Below, piece after piece: positions 12,461 through 24,069 of a stretch of 64,000 bases of DNA. Position 1 is the first letter of the stretch. Each line of letters opens with the position of its first letter. Source of the stretch: Vicia villosa (taxonomy: Eukaryota > Streptophyta > Magnoliopsida > Fabales > Fabaceae); the NCBI RefSeq assembly GCF_029867415.1, contig NC_081185.1, positions 84,449,712 through 84,513,711 on the forward strand, written 5' to 3'. The notes beneath the pieces are model-generated. The model did not search any database. It saw nothing but the letters and a program-made list of their open reading frames with translations, and was not told the origin of the DNA. A program made the position numbers and the translations under genes.

Positions 12461-13413
12461 ATGGCTCAGCGATTGATCTCATAATCAAATACTTAACCGT
12501 GTAGAAAGATCCATAAAGAGAAAAATCATACTGAGTAGAAAACAAGGTCATATTCAAAACAAGTAGTATAATTAGAAGCTATTAGAATCAATATGCTCAA
12601 AACTCTGAAGACATTATTTACATATCAAAAGGAGATAATATCATATCTTAAAGAGGCTCGAGACATCAGAAATAACAAAATATGCTTAATGAAACTTTCA
12701 AGGTCAAATAAGTGTGGCTGACTCAAGACAGTTGGTCAAATCAAAGGAAGAAGACAGGGTAGAACAAGATTCTGAAGGAAAGAGCAGACAGAATTATTAC
12801 ATCAGAAGATGCCTTCTCTCTTAGTAAAGACTAGGAAGAAAGGTGTATCTTCAAAACGGTCAGATCCTTCTAATCATTTCTCTTTTAATTTTGCTGATTA
12901 AAATATGTGAATTTATATAAACCTTTTTGCATGTCTAGCACTTATTGCCACCTACTCTACTGTTAGTCCTACTCTCCATGCATGTGTTGTATCTTTAAAT
13001 TAGTCTTAACTACTGCATTCATTTCTTAATTATTAGTTAAACAACCTTTTCTCGAATAAATCTAAGTCAAACTAAAAACTGACTCTAACACTGAAACATA
13101 TGTCAGTAGCTCTTGTCTGCTCCTGCATGCTCACCATAAGTCATAAGAAAAGACTAGTCTCTTAAGTGTCCTATCATCTTGACTGACATATCTTCATCAT
13201 CTTCTACATATACTAACACCAGATCTAAAACAGATCTCACCAAAACATATTCACACAACACCTAATATCCTTTCCATCTATCTTTCAAATCCTCTTCATC
13301 TTCTTAAAAGTGTGCCTCCTCTAACCTATCTAAGTAACGAAAATCTTCTTGAAGTAATCTAAGAAAATCAAATTGAAACTTCATCAGTTGAAAACCATTT
13401 TGCTTATAGTCTC
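12461..13413 (+). other. Element H leader, non-coding
   Basis: A-rich leader with scattered short frames. The position is that of gag in an autonomous element, but no gag motif (no CCHC knuckle) is recognisable. Confidence 0.4.
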
Positions 13414-14058
13414 ATGGATGTAGCCTACTACCAAAAAATGGACTGGATACCTCTCAATGCTCAAGAAATCTATCTATGAGAATCTCGTTAAAGACTTCTG
13501 GAAACATGTGTGTCTTAACTCTAAGGATAACTCCATCTCGTCCTTTATATTTCATATCCCGATTTCCATTAATTGTTTCTCTTTTGTTCTTGCAACTGGA
13601 TGTGAGGATCAAGGAATTTTTGTTAACTCCTTTAAGACTCAGTTCATTAAGCCTGAGATGTTGAGAACTCTTCACGATGTTTCTTCAGGATACAATCCCA
13701 CTGACCCCAAAAGTCTCCTAACCATTCCAAGGATCTGGTTTAAGCTTGTTACTTCAAATTTCCTCCCTAGAAAAGAAAACTAAGACATTCTAAGATATGG
13801 TGATCATGTTTTCATGTGTTTTCTGATGAATTATATGCGCATAAATCTGCCACAATCTATGTTCATTCATCTATGGAATTCCATTTCTGAATCCAGAAAT
13901 CGCATTAAGTCCTACATTCCTTTTGGAAGAGTGCTGTCAGAAATATTCATTCAAGAAGGAATTGTGGATTTCATCAAATAAATGATAGTAGATGATGAAA
14001 TAGAAAATTACCCTGAAAATATGTTGTTAAGAACTAAGGGCGACATCTTTAGAAACTA
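13414..14058 (+). pseudogene. Plant transposon-protein ORF, copy 1 (broken)
   Basis: The readable core is at 13457-13783 (NLVKDFWKHV near the start, RIWFKLVTSNFLP near the end). After a stop it continues in frame as a block with INLPQSMFIHLW and IPFGRVLSEIFIQEGIVDFI up to about 13980. This order (a NLVK-FW motif, a basic middle, then a INLP--M--HL and a P-GR-LSE-F block) is that of the 'putative plant transposon protein' family found in many legume retroelements. The probable start ATG at 13414 is in another frame, and further stops follow, so it is not functional. The function of the family is unknown. Copy 2 lies 1.3 kb downstream. Confidence 0.55.
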
Positions 14059-14720
14059 AAGAACTTAGGTATTTATGTAAAGCTACTCTCTAATGAAAAT
14101 ATGCTCCTGAGTTTGCATTACATTTTCTGTTTTGCTCTTTGTTTACCTTACTAGACTTTCTGGATAAAGAAATTATGATCTATTTAAATCACTTAAGCAT
14201 AGACCATGGCCACAACTCGTTCAAACGCTGCCCTGTCTACACTAAGCTCCATCAAAATCTGGACTATGTGTGAAAATAAACCAACTAAGTTAGAAGAACA
14301 AGTAGAACAAAAAGATCAGAAGTTTAGGTTTACAAAGTCAGAAGTTAAAACAAATGTCATAAAGAAAAATCTTACTAAATTAGAAAGTTCATAACAGTAA
14401 CTCACACATGCTAAAACACGTGATTATTGAACGAGTGTCCAAAGGTTTTCTGAAAAGTCACACGGTCAAACTACTGAGACAAAATCTCTAGGAAACTGTT
14501 CCAAACTCTTCAAATCACGTTTCCCCCTTCGGAAAAAATCGAAATCAAATAATTTCCATAAATAATTGCCCTTTAATTCAATAATTCCCTTCATCTTCCA
14601 TTACATTGCCTCTGCAGTTATATATCACCAACATTTCCTCTCTATATCTCTTCCACATCTCACTCCACCAGTTTGCTCTTACCTCTCTGTCTGTTCATCA
14701 CTCCTTCGTTCTCATATTCA
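14059..14720 (+). other. Spacer between the two ORF copies of element H
   Basis: It contains a small frame at 14206-14394 (MATTRSNAALSTLSS..., rich in K, E and T) that I do not recognise. It is followed by a pyrimidine-rich, leader-like stretch (14570-14720) just before the start of copy 2. Confidence 0.35.
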
Positions 14721-15414
14721 ATGGATTTCCAACCTATGCTCATCATCATCAAAGAAAACTTCATTGGATTAGCTGAAAGAAATAATTATTTTATTGAACT
14801 TCTGGAGAGACAAGGCTGGTTTAACTATGATGTCCTTCTTAACGGTCCAGTCTTCACCAACCTCGTGAAGACCTTCTGGATGGAAGCATCTGTCAGTGAG
14901 GACAACCGCAACATCACAGCCAAAATCCTATTTTATTCCGTTTATCATTACGGAAGAATTCATTGCTGAAATAATCGAATATGCTCCCAACCCATCTGCT
15001 ATCAGTCTCGTATCGTTTGATCGCTGGAATGCAAATCACACAGTGAGCAGAAATATCAGACGCATATTTAACAATGCGGAATTTTTGATTCCTTTCAGAC
15101 AAGTTTTGTTTAGATTTGTCTTGTCTAACATAAAACCTAGAGAATACTTTCACCAAATCCTGTCAAATAGGGATCGCTTTCTAAATCACAGACTTGAAAA
15201 CGGTTGCCCTCTGAACCTTCCTGCAATCATCTTCAGTCATCTGAAAGAATCTCTCGTTGCATTTGGTTGTGGCCAAAGTGTTCACATTCCATACGGGAGA
15301 ATTCTATCTGCTCTGCTTGAATCTGCTGAAGTTATTTAGATTATCCGCAATGCAGAGTTTGAAAACAACGATGACATTCTTGTAAAAGAAGAGTGTGAAG
15401 CGTTCTATGCCTAA
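14721..15414 (+). pseudogene. Plant transposon-protein ORF, copy 2 (one frameshift)
   Basis: It starts at ATG 14721 (MDFQPMLIIIKEN...). The first frame runs to about 14969 with the NGPVFTNLVKTFWMEASVSE motif. The protein then continues in another frame from about 14935 (ITEEFIAEIIEYAPN, FRQVLFRFVLSNIKPRE, LNLPAIIFSHLKESL, IPYGRILSALLESAEVI) to a stop at 15337, with a further in-frame tail to 15414. The motif order matches copy 1 and the plant transposon-protein family, so the two are diverged tandem copies. A single frameshift near 14940 separates the halves. The 5' leader and single start suggest it was once the expressed ORF of this element. Confidence 0.6.
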
Positions 15415-15932
15415 AAATCTGTAGTTCTCTTTATTGTAATTTTTAGTTTAAACTATTCTCTGCCTTAATTTTCCTCAATCTAAAATAATGTTGTGTTCTG
15501 TTTTAACGATGTGCATGCTATCTGCTAAACTGTTTGCAGCATTCTTAATTATGAAACAGAAAAGATATATATGAACTAAAATCAACTGATTATAAGATGA
15601 AAGATACATTGATACTCATATATAACTCTTAATACTACCTAAATCATGGGGATCTATGCGACAGAAATAGGTTTATATGGTTATCTAACTCAGGGGGAGA
15701 TTATACATCTCAGGGGGAGAAAATCATTCTTAAACCTGCATCATTTTACCTGACTCTTAATCGCTTTTTGATCATGACAAAAAGGGGGAGAAAGAATAGA
15801 TTTTGATGAATAAAATCAGGTTCTTGATTGAACATGTAAAAGGGGATGAAATATACTTGCTTAATCATTATCACCTCATAAAGTTGTTCCATCAAAATAC
15901 ATGGTTTTTGTCATCATCAAAAAGGGCGAGAT
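15415..15932 (+). other. Element H 3' untranslated region and polypurine tract
   Basis: Repeated CTCAGGGGGAGA strings (about 15690-15720) and AAAAAGGGGGAGA (about 15779) are polypurine-like and typical of SIRE-type 3' ends. The functional tract next to the LTR is AAAAAGGGCGAGAT, ending at about 15932. Confidence 0.65.
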
Positions 15933-16831
15933 TGTTAGAATAAGATTGAGAATCTACGTTCAGAGTCTGGTTTTGATGATAACAAACATATATTTTGTGA
16001 GTAGCAATTTTACTACTAATGCTTTCATTGAGTGTGCAGATACTATGCTATAAAGCCTTATACGACAGCATCATAAAGAATTTCAGACAAGCTTCAAGGG
16101 ATTAAACAAGAAATATCAGATACAGGAAGTCTCATTACAACAAGAAGATCACACGTGTAAATGATCAGAAGTTCTGAGCATAAAGCAAGAATTCAACATT
16201 CAGTGACAAAAGATCAGAAGTCATCATAGAAGCAAAGGCTTGACATTACAAATAATATTAAGCTTCCTCAGAAGTACAAGCTACATCAACGCTCTTAACA
16301 AAAGAAGTTTGTGACTGTGTTTTTCAAAAGCTTCGAAGAACAACATGAATGGCTCCAATTAAATCACATGCAAGGAATCAAAATACTCAATGCAAAGACA
16401 AAATTATGACATCTATTGTCGTCCACATCTTGATAAAATAAAGGAAAACACGCTACAAAGAGAAATTGTCTTGAAAGAAGGAAAACAAGGAAGACATGCT
16501 ACCAAAAAATAAGATTCGCCTTGGAAATAGGTGTGTCATCATTCAGTCTACTACAAGCATTAAATGCTTTGTTCAAATATGGTTCAACGGAAATATTCCA
16601 ACGGTAATAACAGACTTCTATAAGAAGAATAAAACTATGATAGAAGAAATATGGAATGAGAGTGAGACAGCGTGAGCAAGCAACTAAACATAAGATTAAT
16701 TGAGCTGCTCCAACAGAGGCAACACACAAAATGTGTGATGAAACGAATATGTTGAAATACATATCAAAAGCCTATGAAAAGAACATCAAAAAGAGTGAAA
16801 AAGAAAATCCTGCATGTTCTGCAGTATGCTC
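15933..16831 (+). repeat. 3' LTR of element H, truncated by element E
   Basis: It begins TGTTAGAATAAGATTGAG and follows the 5' LTR (offset 5,713 bp at the start) until the shared string TATGCTC at 16825-16831. There the homology stops and Ogre-like LTR sequence begins. The remaining ~1.3 kb should lie beyond the 5' end of E. Confidence 0.8.
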
Positions 16832-19800
16832 AGTAGCAACCTGCCCTAAAATTTTAGATTTTAGAGTCGCCACCTATTCTACCAAGGCGAATAGGAAACC
16901 CTACGCAGTTAAGAGATTTGGGGTAAGTTATTATATCCGGGTCAAAAGAAGGTGTTAGGCACCCTTAACCCTTTCCTAAGGTTTTGAATATAAGGTAAAG
17001 GTTTATGGCTAAAGTTTTTAGGTTTAATAGCTAAGGAAATGAACAGGGCGAAAAGTGAAATTTGAATGAACTGAGATTTTGGGGAAGGGGACTCGCCTTG
17101 TTGCCAAGTGCCAACGTACCTCCTTATGGAGGATCAGAGTCTACGTAATTCGGGGCAGGGTTGTACGCCTTAAAATTTGATGTGAGGTTGTTTGAAGGTA
17201 TTTTGAATTACCTTATAGAAATGTTGAAAATTCGTAGTTTGAGGTTGAAAAGTGTTTTAAGCGTAGCGTACAACCCTGATTTTAAATATGCACTATTAAT
17301 CGCAATGATCAATAGGTTTTATCACCATAATTAAAAGATTAGTAAAAGATTGCTAACAATTCTAATCGACAGATTCGATTATCACTAACAGCAAATAAAT
17401 GTATTTTAAAAAATTAATTATTTAATTTTATCGTTACCCCTCATAATCAATAGATTTGATTACAAATAATAACGAATTCGATAAAGAGAAATATGCTAAT
17501 CATCATAACCAATAAGATGGTTAAAACCTTTTAGCAAAATAAAATCCTATTTTTGAATTTAATTAATTAAATAGTTAAATAATCGATTATTACCCATCGC
17601 GACCAATAAATTTAGTCGAACCGAATAATAAATTAAATTTTAATGTTTTATCATATTTTAATTTAATTAAAAAAATGATTTATAAATATAAATAAAGATT
17701 AAAAGGTTAATTAAATAATTATAGTTAAATAATTAAAATAAAAAAGGAATTAGAGACTTGGACTCAGTGTGGTTAAGCCAAGGGTTTATGGTATGGTCCT
17801 TAGGCTTGGGACGTTAGATCTAAGTAGATGAAGAATCCTATGGCTGAATCTGAAGGAACATGATAGGCTGCAGAAGTGCAGGCGCATGGGATTAGTGGAG
17901 ATAATTTGTGAAAAAATATGGAAAGGGCCAGGGATCGAACCCTGGACCCTAAGGATAACCAACGGACACACGCGTCAACCCAACCACGTTCACCACACGT
18001 TAAACAAACTCCCTAAATTAATTATAAAAAAAACAAGCGAACAACTAAAAAACGCGCGCAGAAATTCAAATCGGCAAACCAGATGAGGACACCTCATCAT
18101 CTTCCCCAATGAGCCAAAAAAACCTGTAAATATTTCCTACGATTTAGCTACGAATCTGCTAGGGATTCTTTCGTAGCCAATATACCTGCAACCATTAAAA
18201 TCCACATACGCACACATAAATGTTTCGCGAACCTCCCATTCTCTTCGTCCAGACTCCCTAAACCCAGATATAACCCTATTTCCTTTCAATTTCACCCCTA
18301 ATAGAAAGCCCCAATTTGAGACCTTCGACCTAACAATGGTGATATGTATCAAACGCACCCAGAAACTCCACCAAACCTCCAGAAACGATCACAACACTCA
18401 TACAAATCATAATATGCAAACAAATCGTTATGAGGATGCGTAAATTATTGCAATCGATCCAAAGTTCAGAACTACATACCTGGGATTATATGGAGGTATT
18501 CTTGGGGTGTTGATGCAGCGTGATGATCCAGACACCTTCAGAATCCATCAAGGAACGTTTTGCAATCCTTAGATCTCCTTGCAATTGCTCAATTATCCAA
18601 AACCGAATTCGAGTTTCTTGATGAATTTTTGAGTTCTTGAATATGCTTCTCTACCCAGAATTTCGTACCCTATTCCATTGCCTTGTGTTTACTACTTATA
18701 GGGGAATGAATTAGGTCAAAAATAATAGCCTAAAGATCTTTGAATCCAATCTTGAAAATTTGAAAATTTTGATTTGTTAAACTTTCTATTTTAATCCAAT
18801 CTTGCACCAATATGATTTCAATCCCTTATGCACGAAATTATATTGAAAATATGCAATAAATATTGATTGAAATTGGCCATTATGATTCCCATATCAAATA
18901 TTTGATTTTTCTTTGATTTATATAACTTTAAATCACTATTTAAATGAATAAAAATTATATAAAATCAAATAAAATACTATAATTCGTGGCAAATGATTTT
19001 GATATCTTGGATAACTTTTGGACCAAGATTAAACCATAAAAAGTTAGGCCCATTTGCAAGAAACTCCAATTTGAACCCCTTTTACTTCACATTTTTCCTT
19101 CAAAATTGCCCAACTTTGACAAGGCATATCTCCCTCAATTCTTAAGATATGAATGAGTTCTAGGACTTTTTGAAACCTCAAGATGTCCTCTATAAGCCAC
19201 TTTGGAAAATATTTTTCATTTGGAGATTTTATCTTGATGATATGCCCTTTGACAAAAAAATTCTTCTGGTGGACCTTTGAAAAGGACATATAATCTTTTG
19301 CATCATATCTCCCAAATGAAGCATTTCTGGCCTTGGCATGTGAGATACAAAGTTTTAGAGAATCCAATTTCCTTCAAAATAGCCTTTGAGTGAGAAATTT
19401 ATGATGTTCCATGTGAAAGTTATGCCTGGTTAAGTACAGTTGAGTTTTAGGCCTAAAACCCTAATTTAGCAACTACACCCTTTGTTGATTTTGAAGCTTT
19501 TCCTTGATGAATCATGATCAACCTTTGATCAAATGATGAATGAAACTTCATAATATTTTTGTTAACCAAAAAATCAAGAGTTTTGACCATACTTTGACCA
19601 TAGTTGAATTTTAGGTCAAACTAGTCGACTGTGGATCATTTGGGCCATTGAATGAGCAATCCTTGGAAATGAGACTTGACTTTTGACATGGAGATATTTT
19701 GAAACATAGTGAGCCATATGAAGTCCATTGGGAACCTTGGTTTCCTCACTTTTCATAGGAGGATGCAAGAACCCTAGTTCAGGAGATCCTTGTTTAGGAG

Positions 19801-19873
19801 AGTGCCTTGATAAAACCCTTGAGCCTTGAGTCATTGAGGATGAAATGTGGAAGGCAAATTTTGGGATATGACA
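16832..19873 (-). repeat. 3' LTR of element E
   Basis: The LTR starts on the minus strand at 19873 with TGTCATATCCCAAAATTTGC, the Ogre-type TGTCATA terminus. A TATA-like box (TATAAGTAG on minus) is at 18694-18703, about 1.17 kb in. A tRNA-like block lies at 17931-17988. The far end contains GGTGGCGACTC (minus, near 16870-16880). The exact left edge is uncertain: about 10 bp at 16832-16841 fit neither H nor a clean ...CA end. Confidence 0.75.
17931..17988 (-). promoter_or_regulatory. tRNA-like A-box/B-box block in the LTR of E
   Basis: Minus strand: A-box-like TGGTTGGGTTGA beginning at 17986 and a perfect B-box GGTTCGATCCC beginning at 17941, start-to-start 45 bp. The T-arm is a perfect stem (CCAGGG / CCCTGG) around TTCGAT. 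No full acceptor stem is evident, so this is a tRNA-like block and not a tRNA gene. It has the same orientation as the element. Confidence 0.7.
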
Positions 19874-19888
19874 GCTACCCCTATTTAA
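19874..19888 (-). other. Polypurine tract of element E
   Basis: Minus strand TTAAATAGGGGTAGC directly abuts the LTR start. It is nearly the same as the tract of element A (TTAAATAGGGGCATC). Confidence 0.85.
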
Positions 19889-20089
19889 TTACCTTGTATT
19901 TAATGGCATGAGAATACGTAGGTCTCACGTCTTTCGGATCGAAGAGTTATTAAATAATGGAAGACCCCTGAATTTGCCTTTTACCAGGTAGTGAAAGAAA
20001 GGAATCGCCTTGCTAACTCCTGAGACTTACATAGCGAAGACTCATAGTTTGTTGTGTAAAAGATAGTTACTTGTTATATTGCTAACAAG

Positions 20090-20625
20090 CTTTCGCAGTT
20101 TGTAAATAACCCACTTACTATAATTCTAGTAAGTCTTCGCATTTGGTATAACCCACTTAGTATAGTTCTAGTAAGTCTTCGTAGTTGGTATAGTCCACTT
20201 ACTATAGTTGTAGTAAGTCTTCGTAGTTTGTGTAACCCCAAAAGGATCACTTTCTATAGTTCTAGCAAGCTCACCTGCACCAACATGAGTCACTTGCCCT
20301 GGTTCGGACAAGTTCACCTGCACCAATAGGAGTCACTTGCCCTGGTTCGGACAAGCTTACCTGCACCAATAGGAGTCACTTGCCCTGGTTCGGACAAGCT
20401 TACCTGCACCAATAGGAGTCATTTGCCCTGGTTCGGACAAGTTTACCTGCACCAATAGGAGTAACTTGCCCTGGTTCGGACAAATTTACCTGCACCAATA
20501 TGAGTCACTTTCCCTGGTTCGGACAAGTTTACCTGCACCAATAGGAGTCACTTGCCCTGGTTCGGACAAGCTTACCTGCACAAATAGGATCCGCTTGCCA
20601 TGGTTCTGACAAGCTTACCTGTATC
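20090..20625. repeat. Two adjoining 42-43-bp tandem arrays in the 3' UTR of E
   Basis: Array 1 (about 20095-20245) has three to four copies of a ~42-bp unit containing CTTACTATAGTTCTAGTAAG. Array 2 (about 20258-20625) has about eight copies of a 43-bp unit containing TTACCTGCACCAATAGGAGT and CACTTGCCCTGGTTCGGACA. Most units differ by only one to three bases. Tandem arrays upstream of the 3' LTR are characteristic of Ogre elements and known to seed satellites in legumes. Confidence 0.85.
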
Positions 20626-21267
20626 GAGGATTGTTTTGTAAATGCGTATGCATCATGTGTATGCATATGATCCTGTTGTTTGTATAATGCAAATGTATGC
20701 ATGTTCATGTATGTAAATGTTACGTGTATGCGAATGAGTATGTATGTATGATAACTCCAACGTCTTATCTCCTTTATCACCCATTGAATTTGTTTAACCC
20801 TTTCGAGCCATTTGCGAATCCCACTCCGGATTGTATTTGAATGATCCATTGGTAATATCCTTTATAAGATAATCGTGGTAGATTAGAGTGATTGGGGCGT
20901 AAGGCGTATATTGCCTTCCGGAGATTTCATAGTTTTATCCCATTACTTTTGTATTGAAAGTTTTTAAGTTTCTCATATTAAATCCAAGTTAAAGTTTATG
21001 AAAATAATTTATCCTTTGCATATGGTATTGAAATGACGAGAAAGCGTAGTATGAAAGAAAAGAAAGCTTTTATTGATGTTGCCTTAAATTGGCGAAATGT
21101 ACAGAAATGTAGAAAAAGAAAATGACAAATAGAAATTATATTAATATTGTCGTTGCTCCTTTGCTATCGAGGATCCCAGTAATCCTTTGACCTTAGAAGT
21201 GGAAGATTGCACGAATCCTTATCCTTTGTAATTTGCCTTCGGCTCATAGCCTATGATCTTGCCTTTG
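20626..21267 (-). other. Rest of the 3' UTR of E
   Basis: Non-coding. It contains a TATGCATG/GTATGCAT-rich stretch (20640-20750), and the stop of pol lies at its right edge. Confidence 0.5.
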
Positions 21268-21998
21268 CTAGGCGTAATACTTCTTGACGGCATCAGAATT
21301 GATTGGGTGTGGTAGCTCATCCCCATCCATTCTAGTGAGAACAAGTGCTCCTCCTGAAAATACCATTTTTACGACATATGGACCTTCCTATTTTGGTGTC
21401 CACTTTCCACTGACATTGAGTCGAGGTAGTAGAATTTTCTTGAGGACAACATCACCTTCTTATCGAATTCCTTTTTCATCCTTTTCTGATAGAGTTGCCC
21501 GTGACACAAAGCTGTCAGTCGCTTTTCTTCAACGAGATTAAGCTGATCAAAACGAGTTTTTACCCATTCTGATTCTTCTAACTTTATGTCAGCCAGGACC
21601 CTTAGTGAGGGAATCTCTACTTCAATGGGGAGGACTGCTTCCATACCATAAACCAAAGAGAAAGGTGTGGCTCTCGTGGATGTGCACACCGAGGTTCTAT
21701 AAGCATGTAGGGCGAAGGGAAGCATTTCGTGCCAATCCTTGTATGTTTTCACCATCTTTTGTATTATTTTTTTGATATTTTTGTTCGCAGCTTCTACAGC
21801 GCCATTCATCTTGGGCCTGTATGGTGAAGAATTGTGGTGTTCAATCTTGAACTCCTTGCACAACTCCCTCATCATGTTGTCGTTTAGATTCGACCCATTG
21901 TCAGTGATAATCCTGTTTGGAACCCCATACCGGCATATGATGTTATGTTTAATGAACCGGGTGACCACTTGTCTTGTCACGTTGGTGTAAGAAGCAGC
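21268..21998 (-). pseudogene. pol: Integrase C-terminal half of element E
   Basis: The minus strand from 21998 reads AASYTNVTRQVVTRF, IITDNGSNLNDNMM (second catalytic Asp) and SSPYRPKMNGAVEAANKNIK (catalytic Glu), then the C-terminal region to about 21420. A frameshift there moves the remaining GPYVV...GDELPHPINSDAVKKYY tail into another frame, ending at the TAG at 21268. The N-terminal zinc finger and first Asp are lost to the insertion of F. Parallel sequence in element A is at 57067-57822. Confidence 0.9.
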
Positions 21999-24069
21999 TG
22001 TCATACCCCAAAATTTTCCCACCACAATTTTATACTCAAGCTCATTTGAATATCAGACGCTCAAGACCTGACTGATTGTACTCTCTCCTAAACAACAACC
22101 TCTAAACTAGGGTTTTGATCTTTTTAGAGAAAAGTCAGATTCTGATACCTCCAATGGACTCCATGGCCTCTCATATGATTCAAAGGACCCTCATGCCTAC
22201 TTTCAAGCCCTGGATCAAAAGATTGCTCATCCAATGGCCCAAACGATCAATAATCGACTAGTTGACCTAAAAGTCAAACTATGGTCAAACCACAGTCAAA
22301 ACTTCTGATTTTTGGTCAACATCCTTATTATGAGGTATCATTCACCATTTGATCAATAATTGATCATGGTTCATCAAGGAAAGATCAAAAATCAACAATT
22401 CAAAGGTTTCTAAATCAGGGTTTCATAGGAGAAAGTCAAATGAACTTTGACCAGCCATAACTTTCACATGGAACATCAGAAATTTTCCATCTAAAGCTCA
22501 ATTTGAAGGAAATTGAATTCTCTATAATTTTGTCTCTCACATGCCAAGGCCAAAAATGCTTCATTTGAGAGATATGAGCCAAAACATTATAGGTCATTCT
22601 TAAAGATCAGAAAAAATCATTTTTTCTCAAAGCCCATAACTTGAACATGGTAGACTCAATTGAGATGAAACCAAAAAGAGCTTTTAGAGGACTCTTTAAG
22701 ATTTCTAAAAAGTCCTAAAACACCTTCATAGGATAAATATTGAAGGAGATACGCTTGGCGCAAGGTGGGCGATTTTGAGAAAATACACCTACTACAAAGT
22801 GATGAATTTTGATTTCTTTGAACTAATGGGCCTAAGTATTGGACTTAAAACATGTCTATGGCCTATATGAGGACCTCTAAAATCATCTTCTTATTTTTGT
22901 CACGTTCATTTATATTTATTTGAATTTTACTCACTTAAAATCAAAATAAATTAAATAAGAGTGAACAAATAATTGAAGTAAGTCATATGGTTTTGGTTTC
23001 AGCCATTTGGAGGCCCAAATAAAATCATAGAAAGGTCCAAATTTCGTTGACATGAGATAGGAGGGTTTGTGCCAAATTTAGAAGGAAATTACTTGATATT
23101 TTTTAATCAATTTCCATCTCACCAATGATCCAACATCCAAGCCCACAAGTTGCCATAATTTCACGTATTATTTAAGGACAACCAAAGTCTACATGAAGGG
23201 GACGAAAAGATTGAAAAGAACTAGGGTCTCCAAGCTTCTAAAAACTCAAAGAAAGTAGGGCACGGGAAAACACTTTTCTCAGCAAGTTGCAGGACGTTCC
23301 AAGCATTGCATCACGCTTCTGAAGGTCCCAGGATTCATTCCCAACCTTCATCAAAGCCCAGAACATACAGGGGAAGCTCATACGAAATCACGGTTTACAT
23401 AGTTACTTTAAAAGTTCAAACACAATATTCACGTAATTTAGACAACATTCTTGTGTATATTTATGATTCTTCTGACGTTTGGAATGTTTTGGAGTCATCC
23501 TTTTGAAGCTCGCACGTAGGAATCTCGGGAAGCCATTGTTAGGGCATGGAGGTTACATGATCGCGAACTCATGCATGCGAGAGGTTTCAGGCCAAAAGGA
23601 TCCTCTCATTGAGTTCGTAAGGGTCCTTTTAGGTGGACTAGACATTTGGTTTTTTTATCTTAACGTTTTCTTCTTTCGTTTAGTGAGTTGCAGGTTAGCT
23701 ACAGTTTTCTTGTTCGTAGCTAAATCGAACCAGATACGTAGCCAATTAAAGGGGAAGGTGGATGAATAAGACGGTGGAGGAAGACGACCCATGTGGCCTG
23801 ATATCAGTGGCCAGTCAGCGTGACCTTTTCTCTCTCCGTACGTGGTGCTTGGAGAATGGCCAGTCAACCCTTCAACGTTTCTCTTCCCTTCTCTCATTGG
23901 CTCGTTCAAATTTCCAGGGACCCCACTTTGACTCTCGTTTCTAGACATGCATTTAGTGCGTAATTATATATTTATTTTATTCAAAGCGTATTATTAATGA
24001 TTGACAATGCAGCGCAGTTGGTTGAGTGAGTTATTATTGAGGCATGGGGAGGGAGTTCGAACCCCAGCA
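21999..24069 (+). repeat. Element F: partial Ogre-like LTR
   Basis: It starts TGTCATACCCCAAAATTTTC, the Ogre LTR terminus, immediately after GCAGC (21994-21998), the likely 5-bp target duplication in the integrase of E. A TATA-like ATTATTTAAGG lies near 23168 and a tRNA-like block at 24008-24064. The LTR is cut at about 24069 by D. Frames inside (for example 23479-23769) are not recognisable genes. The rest of F is not in the window or lies in the assembly gap. Confidence 0.75.
24008..24064 (+). promoter_or_regulatory. tRNA-like A-box/B-box block in the LTR of F
   Basis: A-box-like CAGCGCAGTTGG begins at 24010 and B-box AGTTCGAACCC begins at 24054, start-to-start 44 bp as in tRNA genes. It has the same orientation as the LTR. 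The T-stem has mismatches and no acceptor stem is evident. Confidence 0.65.

Larger units (their letters stand above)
10220..16831 (+). mobile_element. Element H: non-autonomous SIRE/Maximus-like copia LTR element
   Basis: Direct repeats beginning TGTTAGAA occur at 10220 and 15933. The first is followed by a tRNA-iMet-type PBS at 12449; the second is preceded by an AAAAAGGGCGAGAT polypurine tract, the arrangement of legume SIRE/Maximus elements. The internal 3.5 kb encodes no gag, protease, integrase or RT, only two damaged ORFs of a plant transposon protein family. The 3' LTR is cut at about 16831 by element E. It is inserted into the copia pol remnant; the 5 bp before it are AGTGT. Confidence 0.8.
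16832..21998 (-). mobile_element. Element E: 3' part of an Ogre-like (Ty3/gypsy Tat) element
   Basis: In minus-strand order it has integrase C-terminal half (to 21268), a 3' UTR with tandem repeats, a polypurine tract (19874-19888) and a 3' LTR (19873 down to about 16832). Element F interrupts the integrase at 21998, so gag, RT and the 5' LTR are not seen. Its integrase is about 80% identical by eye to that of A, and its LTR is clearly different, so E is a separate subfamily and not the missing half of B. Confidence 0.85.

Noticed and set aside
19044..19367. 107-codon minus-strand frame in the LTR of E
   Set aside because: It lies in U3, in low-complexity sequence with repeated AAATGAAG/CTTTGA strings shared by many Ogre LTRs; no protein family is recognisable.
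20258..20625. CRISPR-like array from regular 43-bp repeats
   Set aside because: The units are directly tandem with no unique spacers, in a plant retrotransposon 3' UTR.
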